Source: Micromonosporaceae bacterium (lineage in GTDB: Bacteria; Actinomycetota; Actinomycetes; Mycobacteriales; Micromonosporaceae). Taken from it: 51,486 nucleotides of DNA. Every line of letters begins with the position of its first letter. Position 1 is the stretch's first letter. The position numbers and the translations under genes were made by a program. A model generated the notes under the pieces. That model was not told the origin of the DNA. It made no database searches and saw nothing but the letters and a program-made list of their open reading frames with translations. The DNA is taken from the NCBI GenBank assembly GCA_020027875.1, contig JAHRHA010000028.1:1-51486 (forward strand), read 5' to 3'. Shown one piece after another: positions 42,301-50,452 of the stretch.

Positions 42301-42535
42301 CGTCGAAGTGGCGCGAAAACTCGCAGGCGCGGCAGAGGCGGAACGGGATTTCGACGCGGCGGCCCGCTACCTGCTGCGCGTTCTCGAGCTGGACCGCCAC
42401 GACGAACGGGCGCACCTCGACCTCATTACCACGTTGTCGCAGGGCGGACGGCTCGGGGACGCACGGCGGGCCTACCGGATATACGTGGATCGCATGAAGG
42501 AGATCGACGTCGAGGCTGTGCCCTATCCCGTCTGA
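39323..42535 (+). CDS. MalT-like ATPase/TPR regulator with C-terminal BTAD domain
   Basis: A 1070-residue regulator. Residues ~30-330 are a STAND-type ATPase with Walker A G-A-G-Y-G-K-T-T (residues 42-49) and Walker B V-I-L-V-L-D-D-A-H (124-132). Residues ~340-820 are TPR helices. Then come a winged-helix DNA-binding domain (from about 830: I-Q-T-L-G-G-F-A-V-L-R) and a BTAD helical domain (to the end), as in SARP regulators. GTG 39323 has GGGAG 5 nt before it. The codon pattern (many CTC/GAG/GCA) differs from neighbours, suggesting transfer. It probably activates the two short genes that follow. Confidence 0.9.
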   Translation: MSTKEHRDQRRPRTAGGLLARPKLEARLDEAFGRRLTTIVAGAGYGKTTLLAQWARDVECAWYTAGAADGRLSSLTGGLSEALGVDIGAFSSGADLTTPDEAIRADAIAAHLAADLERTLTHDVILVLDDAHELDASPSARLVESLVRQAPVNLHVVLSSRAEPPFRIQRLRGQGQVLELNASQLGFDAREVEDLLELELGPGARRLAPRLHEVTEGWPVAVRLAIAALERVGVNEREEAIDRLRNPEGALFAYIAEEVLDLESQAVRDFVSAMSVFERFSPALCDALGLPGSSTMTATLERRGLVVSDGAGAMWVHSLVRDFALERLPLNGVRRRVLQRGASRWFGAQGDHLAALREAVAAEDARVTGRVLREHGEDLLLGGSIDAVLEAAKVLTPKTLDARLEQVIGEAHSLRAQWDAALECYERAAAGAEVVSSRLAWLMARLEWDRGRYAPALVACRRGRLDGSSPRDDALLLAWMAYCHWNLGEAHAAEASAQRSLEAARQAHDPRATAAAQSAMALAAGLDLPRAEEHLRLAVDAADDAGDVLLAIRLRLNRTLLLEPRRGLEEIEVVLQKAELAGAGLLIAFSLHRRGETERLLGRLDDAARDFQEACSVFERLGSARSCWPLMYLGDVLRERGDLARARTAYEESLRRAKEVEDTQGLRGSQAGLALVLARSEPPLAAALAEAAVAIARSTGHDVHGALVAAGWVALANGKPEDAALHAIEAAREAGKRRVGWELAEAFELQAMSAPDPALQAPLLAEAATIWREVGNPVAEARVNLALAGLTTGLEARTRASHALAVLRSAGVADRAAAAAGLLACSLPDRPPAVSIQTLGGFAVLREGVPVALGEWRSRKARDLLKVLVGRGGRPAPRELLGETLWPGQNPADVSRRLSVAMSMLRSVLDPDKRFESDQFVAADARAVWLKTTNLAIDVGDFLSVAQAGLTETDADAIASLKSAEAIYAGDFLEEDAYEEWSVSLRERARTVYVEVARKLAGAAEAERDFDAAARYLLRVLELDRHDERAHLDLITTLSQGGRLGDARRAYRIYVDRMKEIDVEAVPYPV

Positions 42536-42578
42536 TCGGTCCTAACGTCATTGAAACACGATCTCTCACACTGACGTC

Positions 42579-42773
42579 ATGGAGGCGTTCGTGGTGCGGA
42601 TTTTTGTTCCGGCCGGCGGCGAGGAGATCACCCTCTGCGGAACCGTCGAGCACGTCGGATCCGGGCGAGTAGACACTTTCGAGGGCGCCGACCGGCTCCT
42701 CGGCCTCGTCACGGCCGGTCTCTCCGGACGCGTGGTACCGACGAGAACGGAGATGCACGATGACGGAGGTTAA
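42579..42773 (+). CDS. Small protein coupled to BTAD regulator and secreted protein
   Basis: A 64-residue protein starting at ATG 42579 (M-E-A-F-V-V-R-I-F-V-P-A-G-G). It holds alternating strands and an F-E-G-A-D-R-L-L-G-L-V helix. Its last 14 bp overlap the start of the secreted protein gene, suggesting translational coupling. I have seen similar short proteins next to BTAD/SARP regulators, without function. It could be a sensor or chaperone for the neighbours. Confidence 0.6.
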   Translation: MEAFVVRIFVPAGGEEITLCGTVEHVGSGRVDTFEGADRLLGLVTAGLSGRVVPTRTEMHDDGG

Positions 42774-43353
42774 GACTGAGCCCACGTGGTTCCGGAAGCG
42801 CACGGCGGTGGCTGCGAGCCTCCTGGTGGGCGCGCTCATGGCCGCGCTGGTGCTGACGACCACAGCACATGCGGACCAACCGATCACATTCGAGGAAGTG
42901 GTGGACCAGACAAGCTTCGCACCGGCGACTAGCGCAGCTTGTGGCTTTCCGGTCTACATCACCCAGCGGGGAACCGCCCACGTCACGCTGTTCCGTGGGG
43001 CCGACGGAACCTCGATCGTGAGAGAGATGGACTGGCTCTCGGGGTTCAAATTCGTGTTCACCGCGCCCACCCAGGGAACATCGTTCCAGTTCCCGGGAAC
43101 CCGAAGGCTGATCACGTACTACGACTCAGGTACTGCGCTCGGCAGCCCTGCGCGGGCAGTCTTCGTCGGTCTGCAGCGGGACAACGGCGACGGTCCGCCC
43201 GACGCGGGACGAGTCGAGTTCGAAGCCGTCGTCACGTTCATCGGTCCGGGCGGTATTCCGGGGATCGACCTCGTAAGCATCCTCTCGGAGAGTGGCCGGC
43301 ACTTCGGCATCGATGTCGCGCAGCGTTGCGCTTCTCTCGCCGCGTCGGGGTGA
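42760..43353 (+). CDS. Secreted beta-rich protein of unknown function
   Basis: A 197-residue exported protein. Basic residues (W-F-R-K-R) precede a hydrophobic core (A-S-L-L-V-G-A-L-M-A-A-L-V-L), and cleavage is likely after A-H-A (~residue 38). The mature domain of about 160 residues has two cysteines (residue ~60 and near the end), and beta-prone stretches typical of extracellular sandwiches. No catalytic motif is seen. It is the last of the BTAD cassette, followed by a terminator. Confidence 0.65.
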   Translation: MTEVKTEPTWFRKRTAVAASLLVGALMAALVLTTTAHADQPITFEEVVDQTSFAPATSAACGFPVYITQRGTAHVTLFRGADGTSIVREMDWLSGFKFVFTAPTQGTSFQFPGTRRLITYYDSGTALGSPARAVFVGLQRDNGDGPPDAGRVEFEAVVTFIGPGGIPGIDLVSILSESGRHFGIDVAQRCASLAASG

Positions 43354-43753
43354 CGGCGAGCGACCTTTTACCGCCAAGGCTCCGGCTTCGCCCCGAATGC
43401 GGGCAAGCGCTAAGGGCGGGCCTCCGTCGGGAGGCCCGCTCGCGGTTTCGGTCATGACCTGGTGGTTGCTGATACCGGGAAACGCAGCCGGTACGCGCCA
43501 GCCTGGACCGGCATCGAACTGCTAGTCGGCGGCCACCCACCCGTTCATCCCCGGCCATATCGCCCAGGGCATCGGTCTGCTCGTCGCCGCAGTCGCGCTG
43601 CAGTCATCCCGGCTACCCAAGACCACTACGACGGCCAGAAATGGGCCAAAGTCTTGTGGGGTCACGAGTCGCGCATCGGCGGCTAGGCGGTGGACCTCGG
43701 TCCGTAGCAAATGCGATCAAGCCGTGAGGGGGTCGGCCGGCCAGAATGAGTCC
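43354..43753. other. Gap of 400 bp before the AraC-type gene
   Basis: It holds the terminator at 43416-43439. No convincing coding frame is seen in the remaining part; the plus-strand frame near 43560-43686 has Arg-rich, repeat-like translation and no ribosome site. Confidence 0.4.
43416..43439 (+). terminator. Intrinsic terminator of the BTAD cassette
   Basis: GCGGGCCTCC (43416-43425), a GTCG loop, and GGAGGCCCGC (43430-43439) form a perfect 10-bp stem. It is followed by TCGCGGTTT, a weak T tract, as often seen in GC-rich actinomycetes. Confidence 0.7.
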
Positions 43754-44668
43754 ATGGCCGAGCCAGTCGACACCTTTGCCGCCTTTGTGGAGGTCCTCTC
43801 CGCGGCGCTGGACGATCACGAGGCCACCGGCGAGGACTTGGCTCGGCGGGTTCACATGTCGCGCTTCCACTTCGACCGTGTCATCGCCGCCACGGCCGGT
43901 GAGCCACCGGCGCGGTTTCGTCGCCGAGTGCTGCTCGAACGAGCGGCATACCGGCTCGTGACGAGTCAACGCACGATTCTCGACGTCGCGGTCGAGGCGG
44001 GGTACTCATCGCACGAGGCCTTCACGCGCGCCTTCAGCCGGGCGTACGGCGTGGCTCCGACGCAGTGGCGGCGCCAGCCGAGCCGGTTGCACATCGAGGC
44101 GCCGAACGACGTCCACTTCCACCCACCCGGCAGCCTGCGCCTGCCCGCCCGAGAGAAGGTGAGCTCGATGGATCTCTTGCTCAGGATGGTCGAGCACCAC
44201 GTCTGGCTTGTGGACCAGATGCTGGCTCGCGCCGCGACACTCAGCGACGAGCAGCTCGACACAGGTATCGAGCTGTCGGTCGAGGGCGTCGATGACAACC
44301 CCACACTACGATCGCTGCTCTCGCGTCTGGTCGGCCAGATGGATATGTGGAGTGCCGCGATCGCCGGCCACGACTACGACTTTGCGGTGGAGCGCGGCGA
44401 AACTGTGGCGCACATGCGGACGCGCTTGTCGCAGGTCGGACCGACCTTTGTTGCCCAGATAACCGACATCTGCGAGCATGGGCGCCTCGAGGATGCGCTC
44501 ATTTGCCCTGGCGAGCCCGTCGAGGTATACACGTTCGGCGGCATGATCGCGCACGTGTTGACCTTCGCAGCGCATCGCCGCACCTTGGTCGCCGGCGCAC
44601 TACACGACTATGGATTCGGCGATCTGGATAGTGGAGATCCGATTCGCTGGGTCGCTCAACACGCCTGA
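43754..44668 (+). CDS. AraC-type HTH protein fused to a DinB-like four-helix domain
   Basis: A 304-residue protein. The N-terminal ~110 residues hold two helix-turn-helices (L-A-R-R-V-H-M-S-R-F-H-F-D-R and I-L-D-V-A-V-E-A-G-Y-S-S-H-E-A-F-T-R-A-F). The C-terminal ~165 residues (from M-D-L-L-L-R-M-V-E-H-H-V-W-L-V) form a DinB/metal-dependent four-helix bundle; H-H at ~152-153 and later histidines may be metal ligands. Fusions of this kind respond to small molecules or stress. ATG 43754 is preferred over the short overlapping ATG at 43746. Confidence 0.8.
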   Translation: MAEPVDTFAAFVEVLSAALDDHEATGEDLARRVHMSRFHFDRVIAATAGEPPARFRRRVLLERAAYRLVTSQRTILDVAVEAGYSSHEAFTRAFSRAYGVAPTQWRRQPSRLHIEAPNDVHFHPPGSLRLPAREKVSSMDLLLRMVEHHVWLVDQMLARAATLSDEQLDTGIELSVEGVDDNPTLRSLLSRLVGQMDMWSAAIAGHDYDFAVERGETVAHMRTRLSQVGPTFVAQITDICEHGRLEDALICPGEPVEVYTFGGMIAHVLTFAAHRRTLVAGALHDYGFGDLDSGDPIRWVAQHA

Positions 44669-44715
44669 TGCAGCCCCGAATGACACGCTGTCGGGCGAGA
44701 CCTTGTACGACATGC

Positions 44716-45303
44716 TCAACCGCCATCATCTAACGAAAGCGCCGGGTTAATCTTGACGAGCGCTACCTCGGCGGACCGCTGCTCCCTCCGGTGGCGTGCG
44801 TGGCTGGACCACTCGGAGAGTGCGAGTAGCCCGAGCGGGCCGCCGACGAGGATCACGGCACCGCGCCACCCCGTCAGAGCCGACACGACGTACCCGAGAC
44901 CGGGTACGCCCCAACGGACGCGCCCCCGTACTGCGTCGGCGTGCACTGGATACGGGTCGGGGTCCCGGTTGGCGTCGCCTTGTGTCTGCCAGATCGGCTG
45001 CTCCCCGGGCAGCCGCTTCACCGTGCGGTGGGCCACCTGGCGGTCGCGACGTGCCGGGTCGCGAAAGACGACGACCATCCCAGGCTCGACGTCGGCGGCA
45101 TCGATCGGCTGGACAGCCACGAGGGTGCCCTTCGGGTACAAGGGCTGCATGCTCGAGGTCTCCACCACCTGGAGTCGCCAGCCCAGTACCCAGGTGGTGG
45201 CCAGAAGGGCCGCTACCGGCGCGAGGATGACGAGACCGAGGACGCCGGCAGGGACAATCAGCCCCCAGCGGCGCCCCCGGTTCGCTTTTACGTCCGCTGG
45301 CAC
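44716..45303 (-). CDS. SipW-type signal peptidase I
   Basis: A 195-residue S26 peptidase with membrane helices at about residues 13-40 and 150-168. The nucleophile is Ser51 in T-S-S-M-Q-P; the base position holds His92 in V-A-H-R-T where bacterial LepB has Lys. The Ser/His pair marks the ER/archaeal-type (SipW) group. The gene starts 1 nt after the stop of the TasA-like gene, which probably encodes its substrate. Confidence 0.88.
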   Translation of the reverse strand: MPADVKANRGRRWGLIVPAGVLGLVILAPVAALLATTWVLGWRLQVVETSSMQPLYPKGTLVAVQPIDAADVEPGMVVVFRDPARRDRQVAHRTVKRLPGEQPIWQTQGDANRDPDPYPVHADAVRGRVRWGVPGLGYVVSALTGWRGAVILVGGPLGLLALSEWSSHARHRREQRSAEVALVKINPALSLDDGG

Positions 45304-45304
45304 A

Positions 45305-45973
45305 TCAGGCCTGGCCCGTCCACGCGAACCGCCACGTCAGGCGGTCACTCTGTGCCTCTTGCTCCTGGGTCGGGGAAGCGCTGTTCTGGAAGATCGTCGA
45401 GGAGAAGCATCGGGTCACCCCCGGATCCAAGTTGCCCAGGTCTGCTGGCGTGGTCGCGTTGGCGCTGAGCAGCAAGAACTGGCCCGGGCTGTCGGCTTCT
45501 CCAGGAGTACAGGGGTAGCCACGGTGCGCCACTACGGTGAAGTTGCCAAGCTCGCCTGGGTTGTCGATGCCGCCGAGGCCGGGTCCACACGTGGTGTCGA
45601 AGTTGATCTCGTCGCCGGTACAACCGATCTCAGTTTCGGTGAACTCCTCGGCGAGGACGGTGAGGGCGACGGTCTGGCTGCCGAGATTGCGAAGGCAGTA
45701 GAACGCTCCGGCCGCAGTCTCGTCTCCCGGCGGACCAGAAATGGTGAACAGCGACGACACGAGGTCGTCGCTGAAAGTCCCGCAGGTTACGACGTTGTTG
45801 GCGAACGACGCCGTGGCGACCTGCAGGTCCGACGAGGCCGCTAGGGCATCACTCTCGATGGAGTTGGTGCCGCTGCGCGCGGTGTCGGACAGTGCGGCGA
45901 AGATGCCGGTGCCGCCGAGAACGACGATGACGCCACCGACGGCGGCGAGGGTGAGCAGGACAGGTCGACGCAC
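45305..45973 (-). CDS. TasA-like exported protein with SipW-type signal
   Basis: A 222-residue protein. A hydrophobic helix (L-L-T-L-A-A-V-G-G-V-I-V-V-L-G-G-T-G-I-F-A-A-L) runs straight into L-S-D-T-A-R-S-G-T-N-S-I-E-S-D, the pattern of SipW-dependent signals, where cleavage follows A-A-L-S or close to it. The mature part is beta-rich with about six cysteines, as in fibre-forming TasA/CalY relatives. Whether it forms fibres is unknown. It precedes its probable peptidase. Confidence 0.75.
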   Translation of the reverse strand: MRRPVLLTLAAVGGVIVVLGGTGIFAALSDTARSGTNSIESDALAASSDLQVATASFANNVVTCGTFSDDLVSSLFTISGPPGDETAAGAFYCLRNLGSQTVALTVLAEEFTETEIGCTGDEINFDTTCGPGLGGIDNPGELGNFTVVAHRGYPCTPGEADSPGQFLLLSANATTPADLGNLDPGVTRCFSSTIFQNSASPTQEQEAQSDRLTWRFAWTGQA

Positions 45974-46004
45974 TTTGGCTCTCCTCTGGTATCTGGAAGT
46001 CGCG

Positions 46005-46664
46005 CTAGCCCGCCGGGACAGGGACTGACGAGGGGCTCCAGTCCGCTGAGCTGGCCAGGCTTCGCGCCTGCCCCATCGCGCTCGCGAACGCCGCCTCGCG
46101 CAGAGAACTGATGTCCGTGGGCTGCAGGCTGATGAACTGGAGGTCGGTAATGCCGATGAAGCCGAAGATCGACCTCAGGTACGGCTCATGGAAGTCGTAG
46201 GCGTGCATCGGACTGCTCGGCGAATAGTCTCCGCCGCGGGCGGTGACGCAGACCATCTTCTTGCCAAGGACCATGGGCACCGGCATGCCCACCTCGTTGA
46301 ACCCGAAGACGTAGCCCGGCTGGACGATGCAGTCGATGTAGTACTTGAGTGCGTACGGGATACCGAAATTCCACATTGGTGCGGAGATCACGTATGCGTC
46401 GGCAGACAGGAAATGCCTGATGAGCGTCTCGATCTGGCGCCAGGAGTCTTCGTGGTTCTTGTCGATCGGCTGGCCGACCATAAGCGTGTACTTTGCCTCA
46501 ATATTGTCGCCGGCGAGTGCCGGCAGGTCGAAGTCGTACAGGTCGACGACCTCGACCTCGACATCGTGGCGAAGCGCCGACAGGCTATTGAGAAACGCCT
46601 GGGAAACTTGAAGCGTGTTCGACTTCTCGCGACGTGGCGTGGCGATGATGTGCAGGACCTTCAT
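46005..46664 (-). CDS. FMN-dependent NADH-azoreductase/quinone reductase
   Basis: A 219-residue flavodoxin-fold protein of the AzoR family: I-I-A-T-P-R-R-E-K-S-N-T at the N-terminus binds the FMN phosphate, A-P-M-W-N-F-G-I-P lies near residue 100, and T-A-R-G-G-D-Y near 148. It reduces quinones and azo dyes with NADH. ATG 46664 has AAGGA 6 nt before it; a longer in-frame reading up to 46772 has no site. Confidence 0.88.
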   Translation of the reverse strand: MKVLHIIATPRREKSNTLQVSQAFLNSLSALRHDVEVEVVDLYDFDLPALAGDNIEAKYTLMVGQPIDKNHEDSWRQIETLIRHFLSADAYVISAPMWNFGIPYALKYYIDCIVQPGYVFGFNEVGMPVPMVLGKKMVCVTARGGDYSPSSPMHAYDFHEPYLRSIFGFIGITDLQFISLQPTDISSLREAAFASAMGQARSLASSADWSPSSVPVPAG

Positions 46665-46734
46665 ATGAATCCTTACTCCCGCAGGCGATGATGTGGCCGA
46701 GCGTGTCCCGACGTTTGCGTCGCTTCGGGTAGCT

Positions 46735-46986
46735 TCAGGAGCCTTCTTGCACCTGGAAGACTTCGCCGGCAACTAGGCCGTGGGCCTCGCGGTGCACGGT
46801 CGCGGCCGCGTCAGCGGATGGTGCTTCGACGAGGCAGAAGACCTTGCCCTGCTGCTCGTCGACCCAATACCGCAGGTAGCTGACGTCGTACTTGCCCTGC
46901 GTCTGCAGGTCAGCCATGTGCGCCTTGGCGACATCGCCGGCGGCTACGCCGCCGTCGATGGTGTGGACGTCCATGTACAGAGGCAT
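46735..46986 (-). CDS. DUF4242 family (SCO4226-like nickel-binding) protein
   Basis: An 83-residue ferredoxin-fold protein: M-P-L-Y-M-D-V-H-T at the start and V-H-R-E-A-H-G-L-V-A near the end. The histidines fit the nickel-binding SCO4226 group of DUF4242 in Streptomyces. ATG 46986 follows GGAGGG by 4 nt. It lies between a LuxR regulator and azoR on the same strand. Confidence 0.8.
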   Translation of the reverse strand: MPLYMDVHTIDGGVAAGDVAKAHMADLQTQGKYDVSYLRYWVDEQQGKVFCLVEAPSADAAATVHREAHGLVAGEVFQVQEGS

Positions 46987-47085
46987 GGTGCCCTCCTCGA
47001 TCGCTGGAATGTGTCCACGCGACCGTATGGCGGCCGGCTCGCCTCCGAATCGGGAGCGACTCCCCATTTTTCCGTGCGGTGTTCC

Positions 47086-49677
47086 CTAGATTTCTGCCAC
47101 GCCGACCAGTCCGAGTCGAACTGCTAGCGATGCGGCGACGTCCCGGGTCGGGGCGTCCAGCTTCGCCAGCACGGCGGAGACGTGATGATCGACCGTTTTC
47201 GCAGAGATGAACAGCCGTCCGGCGATCTCGGCGTTGGTGTGCCCGCCGCAGATCAGGTCGAGAACCTCACGCTCGCGTTGAGTGAGCCTGAGTGGATGCG
47301 TACGGGTTGCGGATCGTGGTCCGGTGGGGATTGAACGGATGCCAAGCACGCGCATTTTCTCCCGGGTGATCCCGGTGGCGGCTTTTGCGCCGAGGTCGTG
47401 GAAGGTGCTCAGGGCTCGGCGTAACGCCGCGTCCTGAGTCGCGTCGAGGAGCGCCATCGCAGCGTCGTACGGGCAGCCCAAGTCGGTCCAGACCTGTGCG
47501 GCTCTTTCCCAATCTCCCTCGATCTGCAGCCGGTACGGCTCCGCGAGCTCACCTCGCGGTGAGCGGGTCGAGGAGGTCCGACGCAACCAGACACCGATCG
47601 CCCCGCGCTCCCAGGAGTCGCACCTGTCGGATACGTCATCCGCCAGTTCAGCCTCAATCCCGGCTGGGCCGGGCTTGCCTTCGAGCCAGTACGCCTCGGC
47701 GCGAGCTAACCGAACAGGGACGATCCACGCCGCCTCGCCGGTCCCATCAGCGGACGTCATTGCCTCGTCGAGACATTCCCAGGCCCCACGCTCTCCGCGG
47801 CGCGCCCGGATCGTGCCCAGGCTCAGTAGCGGATTGAGCCGGTTGATCGGTGAGGCGACCAACCTGAGCAGCTCCACACTCAGCGACACTGACTCGTCCC
47901 AATGTCCTGTCTTCTCCCTGGCGCTAGCCCGCCCGCCTTGCAGACACGTGGCGTAGGTGCTCATGTCCTGTTCGTCGGTGTAGGCGAGCCCGTCCACGAA
48001 GTACCGTTCTGCCTCGGCGAATCGCCGCTGGCCGCAGTACGTGCTGGAAAGGTTCGCGAAGGCCCGGCCCACCTGCTCCGCAAGACGTTCGGAGATCGCA
48101 ATCTCCAACGCACGACGCAGCTGTCCGGCCCACTCTCGGCCCGCAGCGGCGTTGGCGCAGGCCTCCGTATTGAGCGCGTCGCTGAGCACCTCAGGTATGC
48201 CCAACGCCTCGGCAAGCGCCTGCGCCCGGCGTGCCAGCTCGATCGCAGCGTCGAATTCGCTGTCTGACATCCGTTGGAAAGCGAGATTGGCGTAGGCCCA
48301 CGCCAGCTCGGTGCTCGCTCCCAGCGGTTCGAGGGTCGCCAGAGCGGCGTGACCCGCGTCGACCGATTCGCGGCCGCGGCACAGGCGCCACATGGTGCGC
48401 GAGAGCCGCCGCAGCGTGTCGCCCTCACGCACCCGGTCACCGGCCTCACGCCACAACGCGAGCGCACGCTCCTGCGCGTCCGCGGCGTCCTCCCAGTGGT
48501 CGATCAACGACAGCTCATAGGCGAGCCCCTCATACAGCCCCGCAACCATCGCCGAATCTGCCTCAACTGCGAAGCGCAGAGCCCGCCGGAACTGTGCCGC
48601 CGCTTCTCGATGCGACGCCAGCTCAGCCGCCCGGCGCGCGGCCCGATGTGCATAGTGGAGGACCGCCGGTGCGTCCGCAGATGCCTCCGCGTGAAAGGCC
48701 ATACGGGCATCGTCATCGCATCCGATGGAGCGCAGGGCATCGAGGATCCGGGCGTGATCGGGGCCCCGGCGATGCGGCGCGATCGCCTGCTCCACAGCCA
48801 GCCGGGCGATCTCGTGACGGAACTTCAGCCACGCGCCGTCGCCGACGAGCAGGCCGGAGACGAGGAGCTCATCGACGTTCGATGGCGTGCACGCTGTGAC
48901 CGATTCCAGCACTTGCAGCTCGACCCGCGTGCCGATCAGTGCCGCGACGGCCAACACGTCGCGCGACGCGCTGCCTAGACGCGCCATCCGCGCCAGTACC
49001 GCGTCGCGAGCTGACGGCGGGACGGCACCGATTCCGGCCTGCACCACCTCGGTGACGAAGAACGGATTTCCGCTGGTCAGCCGGTACAGCTCGGCCGCCT
49101 CGAGCCCGCTTCCATTGGCCAAGATTCGAACCGCGTCCGCAGACAGGGGCGCCAGCCCGACCCGCCTGGTCGACCGCTGCGTGGCAAGTTCACCGAGCGC
49201 AACCCGAAGCGGGTCACTTGCCGTCAGCCCGTCGTCGCGGTAAGTGGCGATGAGTAGCACCGGCGCGTTCCGGATCCGCCGACCAAGGATACGCAGCAGA
49301 TCGACGGTCGCTTCATCGGCCCAGTGGACGTCCTCCATGACAACGACATTCAGCATCTCTGGTTCGGAGAGCTGGCGCAGCAGAGCAGCGAACAACTCAT
49401 CGCGAGCGGCGCCGGCGCGGCAAAGGTCGAGCAGTTCGCCGCCGAGCTGACCCGCGAGGTCGAATAACGGCCCGAGCGGGCGCGGCGTGAACAGGCCGTC
49501 GCAAGCCCCCCAAGACCAGCGGGCATCCGGCACATCACATTGAAACCGCTCCACCAAAGCCGACTTACCGACGCCAGCCTCACCAGCGACCAAAACCAGC
49601 CGCCCCTCACCTCGCCGCGCCTCACGGGCATAGTCGGCGAGTGACGCCAGGGCAGATTCCCGTTCCAGCAGCGGCAT
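47086..49677 (-). CDS. Large ATP-binding LuxR-family regulator (LAL)
   Basis: An 863-residue regulator with an AAA-type ATPase (Walker A G-E-A-G-V-G-K-S at residues 32-39; Walker B V-V-M-E-D-V-H-W-A-D-E near 115), a TPR-like middle, and a C-terminal LuxR helix-turn-helix (L-T-Q-R-E-R-E-V-L-D-L-I...T-N-A-E-I-A-G-R-L-F-I-S-A-K-T-V-D-H-H-V). ATG 49677 begins the conserved P-L-L-E-R-E-S-A-L; an upstream ATG adds 23 residues. It may control DUF4242 and azoR, which lie just downstream. Confidence 0.9.
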   Translation of the reverse strand: MPLLERESALASLADYAREARRGEGRLVLVAGEAGVGKSALVERFQCDVPDARWSWGACDGLFTPRPLGPLFDLAGQLGGELLDLCRAGAARDELFAALLRQLSEPEMLNVVVMEDVHWADEATVDLLRILGRRIRNAPVLLIATYRDDGLTASDPLRVALGELATQRSTRRVGLAPLSADAVRILANGSGLEAAELYRLTSGNPFFVTEVVQAGIGAVPPSARDAVLARMARLGSASRDVLAVAALIGTRVELQVLESVTACTPSNVDELLVSGLLVGDGAWLKFRHEIARLAVEQAIAPHRRGPDHARILDALRSIGCDDDARMAFHAEASADAPAVLHYAHRAARRAAELASHREAAAQFRRALRFAVEADSAMVAGLYEGLAYELSLIDHWEDAADAQERALALWREAGDRVREGDTLRRLSRTMWRLCRGRESVDAGHAALATLEPLGASTELAWAYANLAFQRMSDSEFDAAIELARRAQALAEALGIPEVLSDALNTEACANAAAGREWAGQLRRALEIAISERLAEQVGRAFANLSSTYCGQRRFAEAERYFVDGLAYTDEQDMSTYATCLQGGRASAREKTGHWDESVSLSVELLRLVASPINRLNPLLSLGTIRARRGERGAWECLDEAMTSADGTGEAAWIVPVRLARAEAYWLEGKPGPAGIEAELADDVSDRCDSWERGAIGVWLRRTSSTRSPRGELAEPYRLQIEGDWERAAQVWTDLGCPYDAAMALLDATQDAALRRALSTFHDLGAKAATGITREKMRVLGIRSIPTGPRSATRTHPLRLTQREREVLDLICGGHTNAEIAGRLFISAKTVDHHVSAVLAKLDAPTRDVAASLAVRLGLVGVAEI

Positions 49678-49872
49678 GGCTAAAAGTGTCCGCCGCACCA
49701 ACCTGCGAGCGCCATGGTCAACTAGGCAGGGACTGTCGACGATCATTTATCCTCTCGGCAGGCCCTGTCATCGGCATGTCCGCATCCACAGGAACCCGGT
49801 CCGGTCCGCCGCGCAACCCTTCCAGAGCTCCCGTTCGTACGTTGAGGAGACACGTGAGCGAAAGGCTGGTTG

Positions 49873-49959
49873 ATGCCTGAACCGGAGGGCTTTGCTGACT
49901 TTGTCCGCGCCTGTTCTCACCGGCTGTATCGGGTCGGGTGCCTGCTCGTTGGTCACAAC
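49873..49959 (+). pseudogene. N-terminal stub of an ECF sigma factor
   Basis: ATG 49873 opens with M-P-E-P-E-G-F-A-D-F-V-R-A-C-S-H-R-L-Y-R followed by V-G-C-L-L-V-G. This matches the first helix of SigE-type ECF factors (F-x-x-F-V-x-A-R-x-x-x-L-x-R-x-A-x-L-L-x-G). The frame then loses similarity and runs into a tRNA antisense. A GTG at 49854 with GAGGAG reads only eight codons and ends at 49880, overlapping this start. Confidence 0.45.
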
Positions 49960-50095
49960 GTGCAGAACCCGCGGGACGATTGGCCAACTGGGGAGACGAA
50001 GCCGGCCGCGAACGCAGGGCCGACCTGCCCGGCTGGCGGCGGTCCAAACGTAAGAGCTAGCACCCCTTGCGCGGATCTTGACAGGGGCGTTGGGC

Positions 50096-50143
50096 TGGTG
50101 GGCACGGTTGGGTTCGAACCAGCGACCCCTCGCTTGTAAGGCG
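50096..50143 (-). tRNA. 3' half of a tRNA gene (probably tRNA-Val, anticodon TAC); likely att site
   Basis: The minus strand reads CGCC-TTACAAGCG (anticodon-loop region CTTACAA) to a T-arm with loop TTCGAAC, then CGTGCCC-A-CCA at 50096. The anticodon stem cannot pair fully with the sequence upstream and no D-arm or GGGCACG 5' acceptor strand is present. It is thus a tRNA 3' end, the form left by integration of an element at a tRNA gene. Confidence 0.7.
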
Positions 50144-50452
50144 TCACGCTGTGAACGCTGTGCTGACCTGCATAAACGCAGATCATCCGCGAGCAGAAGT
50201 GCCCAAGGCGATCGCTGACTAAGCGATCTCCACTTGGAGAACCGCTCAAGAGCCCGCAAGGATCGTCAAGGCCCGCAAGCGCCGAGCGAAGTACCTACCT
50301 CATCGAACGACCAGCCGCCGAGACGGTGGCGAAGCCATCCCCGTGCAGCGCGCGTCGAGACATGCGCTCCGCGCAGCGCCGGGGATCGGGCGCCGGCAGA
50401 CCACGGGGTTGCCGGAGCCCCGACAACTTACCGACTAACCCTGGGAGGGGCC

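Larger units (their letters stand above)
49678..50452. other. Non-coding/remnant stretch between the LAL gene and the DUF2637-like gene
   Basis: It contains the sigma-factor stub (49873-49959), the 3' tRNA fragment (50096-50143) and otherwise no convincing gene. The pieces fit an element junction. Confidence 0.45.

Noticed and set aside
50095..50139. Short plus-strand frame ending G-T-V-G-F-E-P-A-T-P-R-L
   Set aside because: This phrase is the well-known false translation of the antisense of a tRNA T-arm; the region is a tRNA 3' end.
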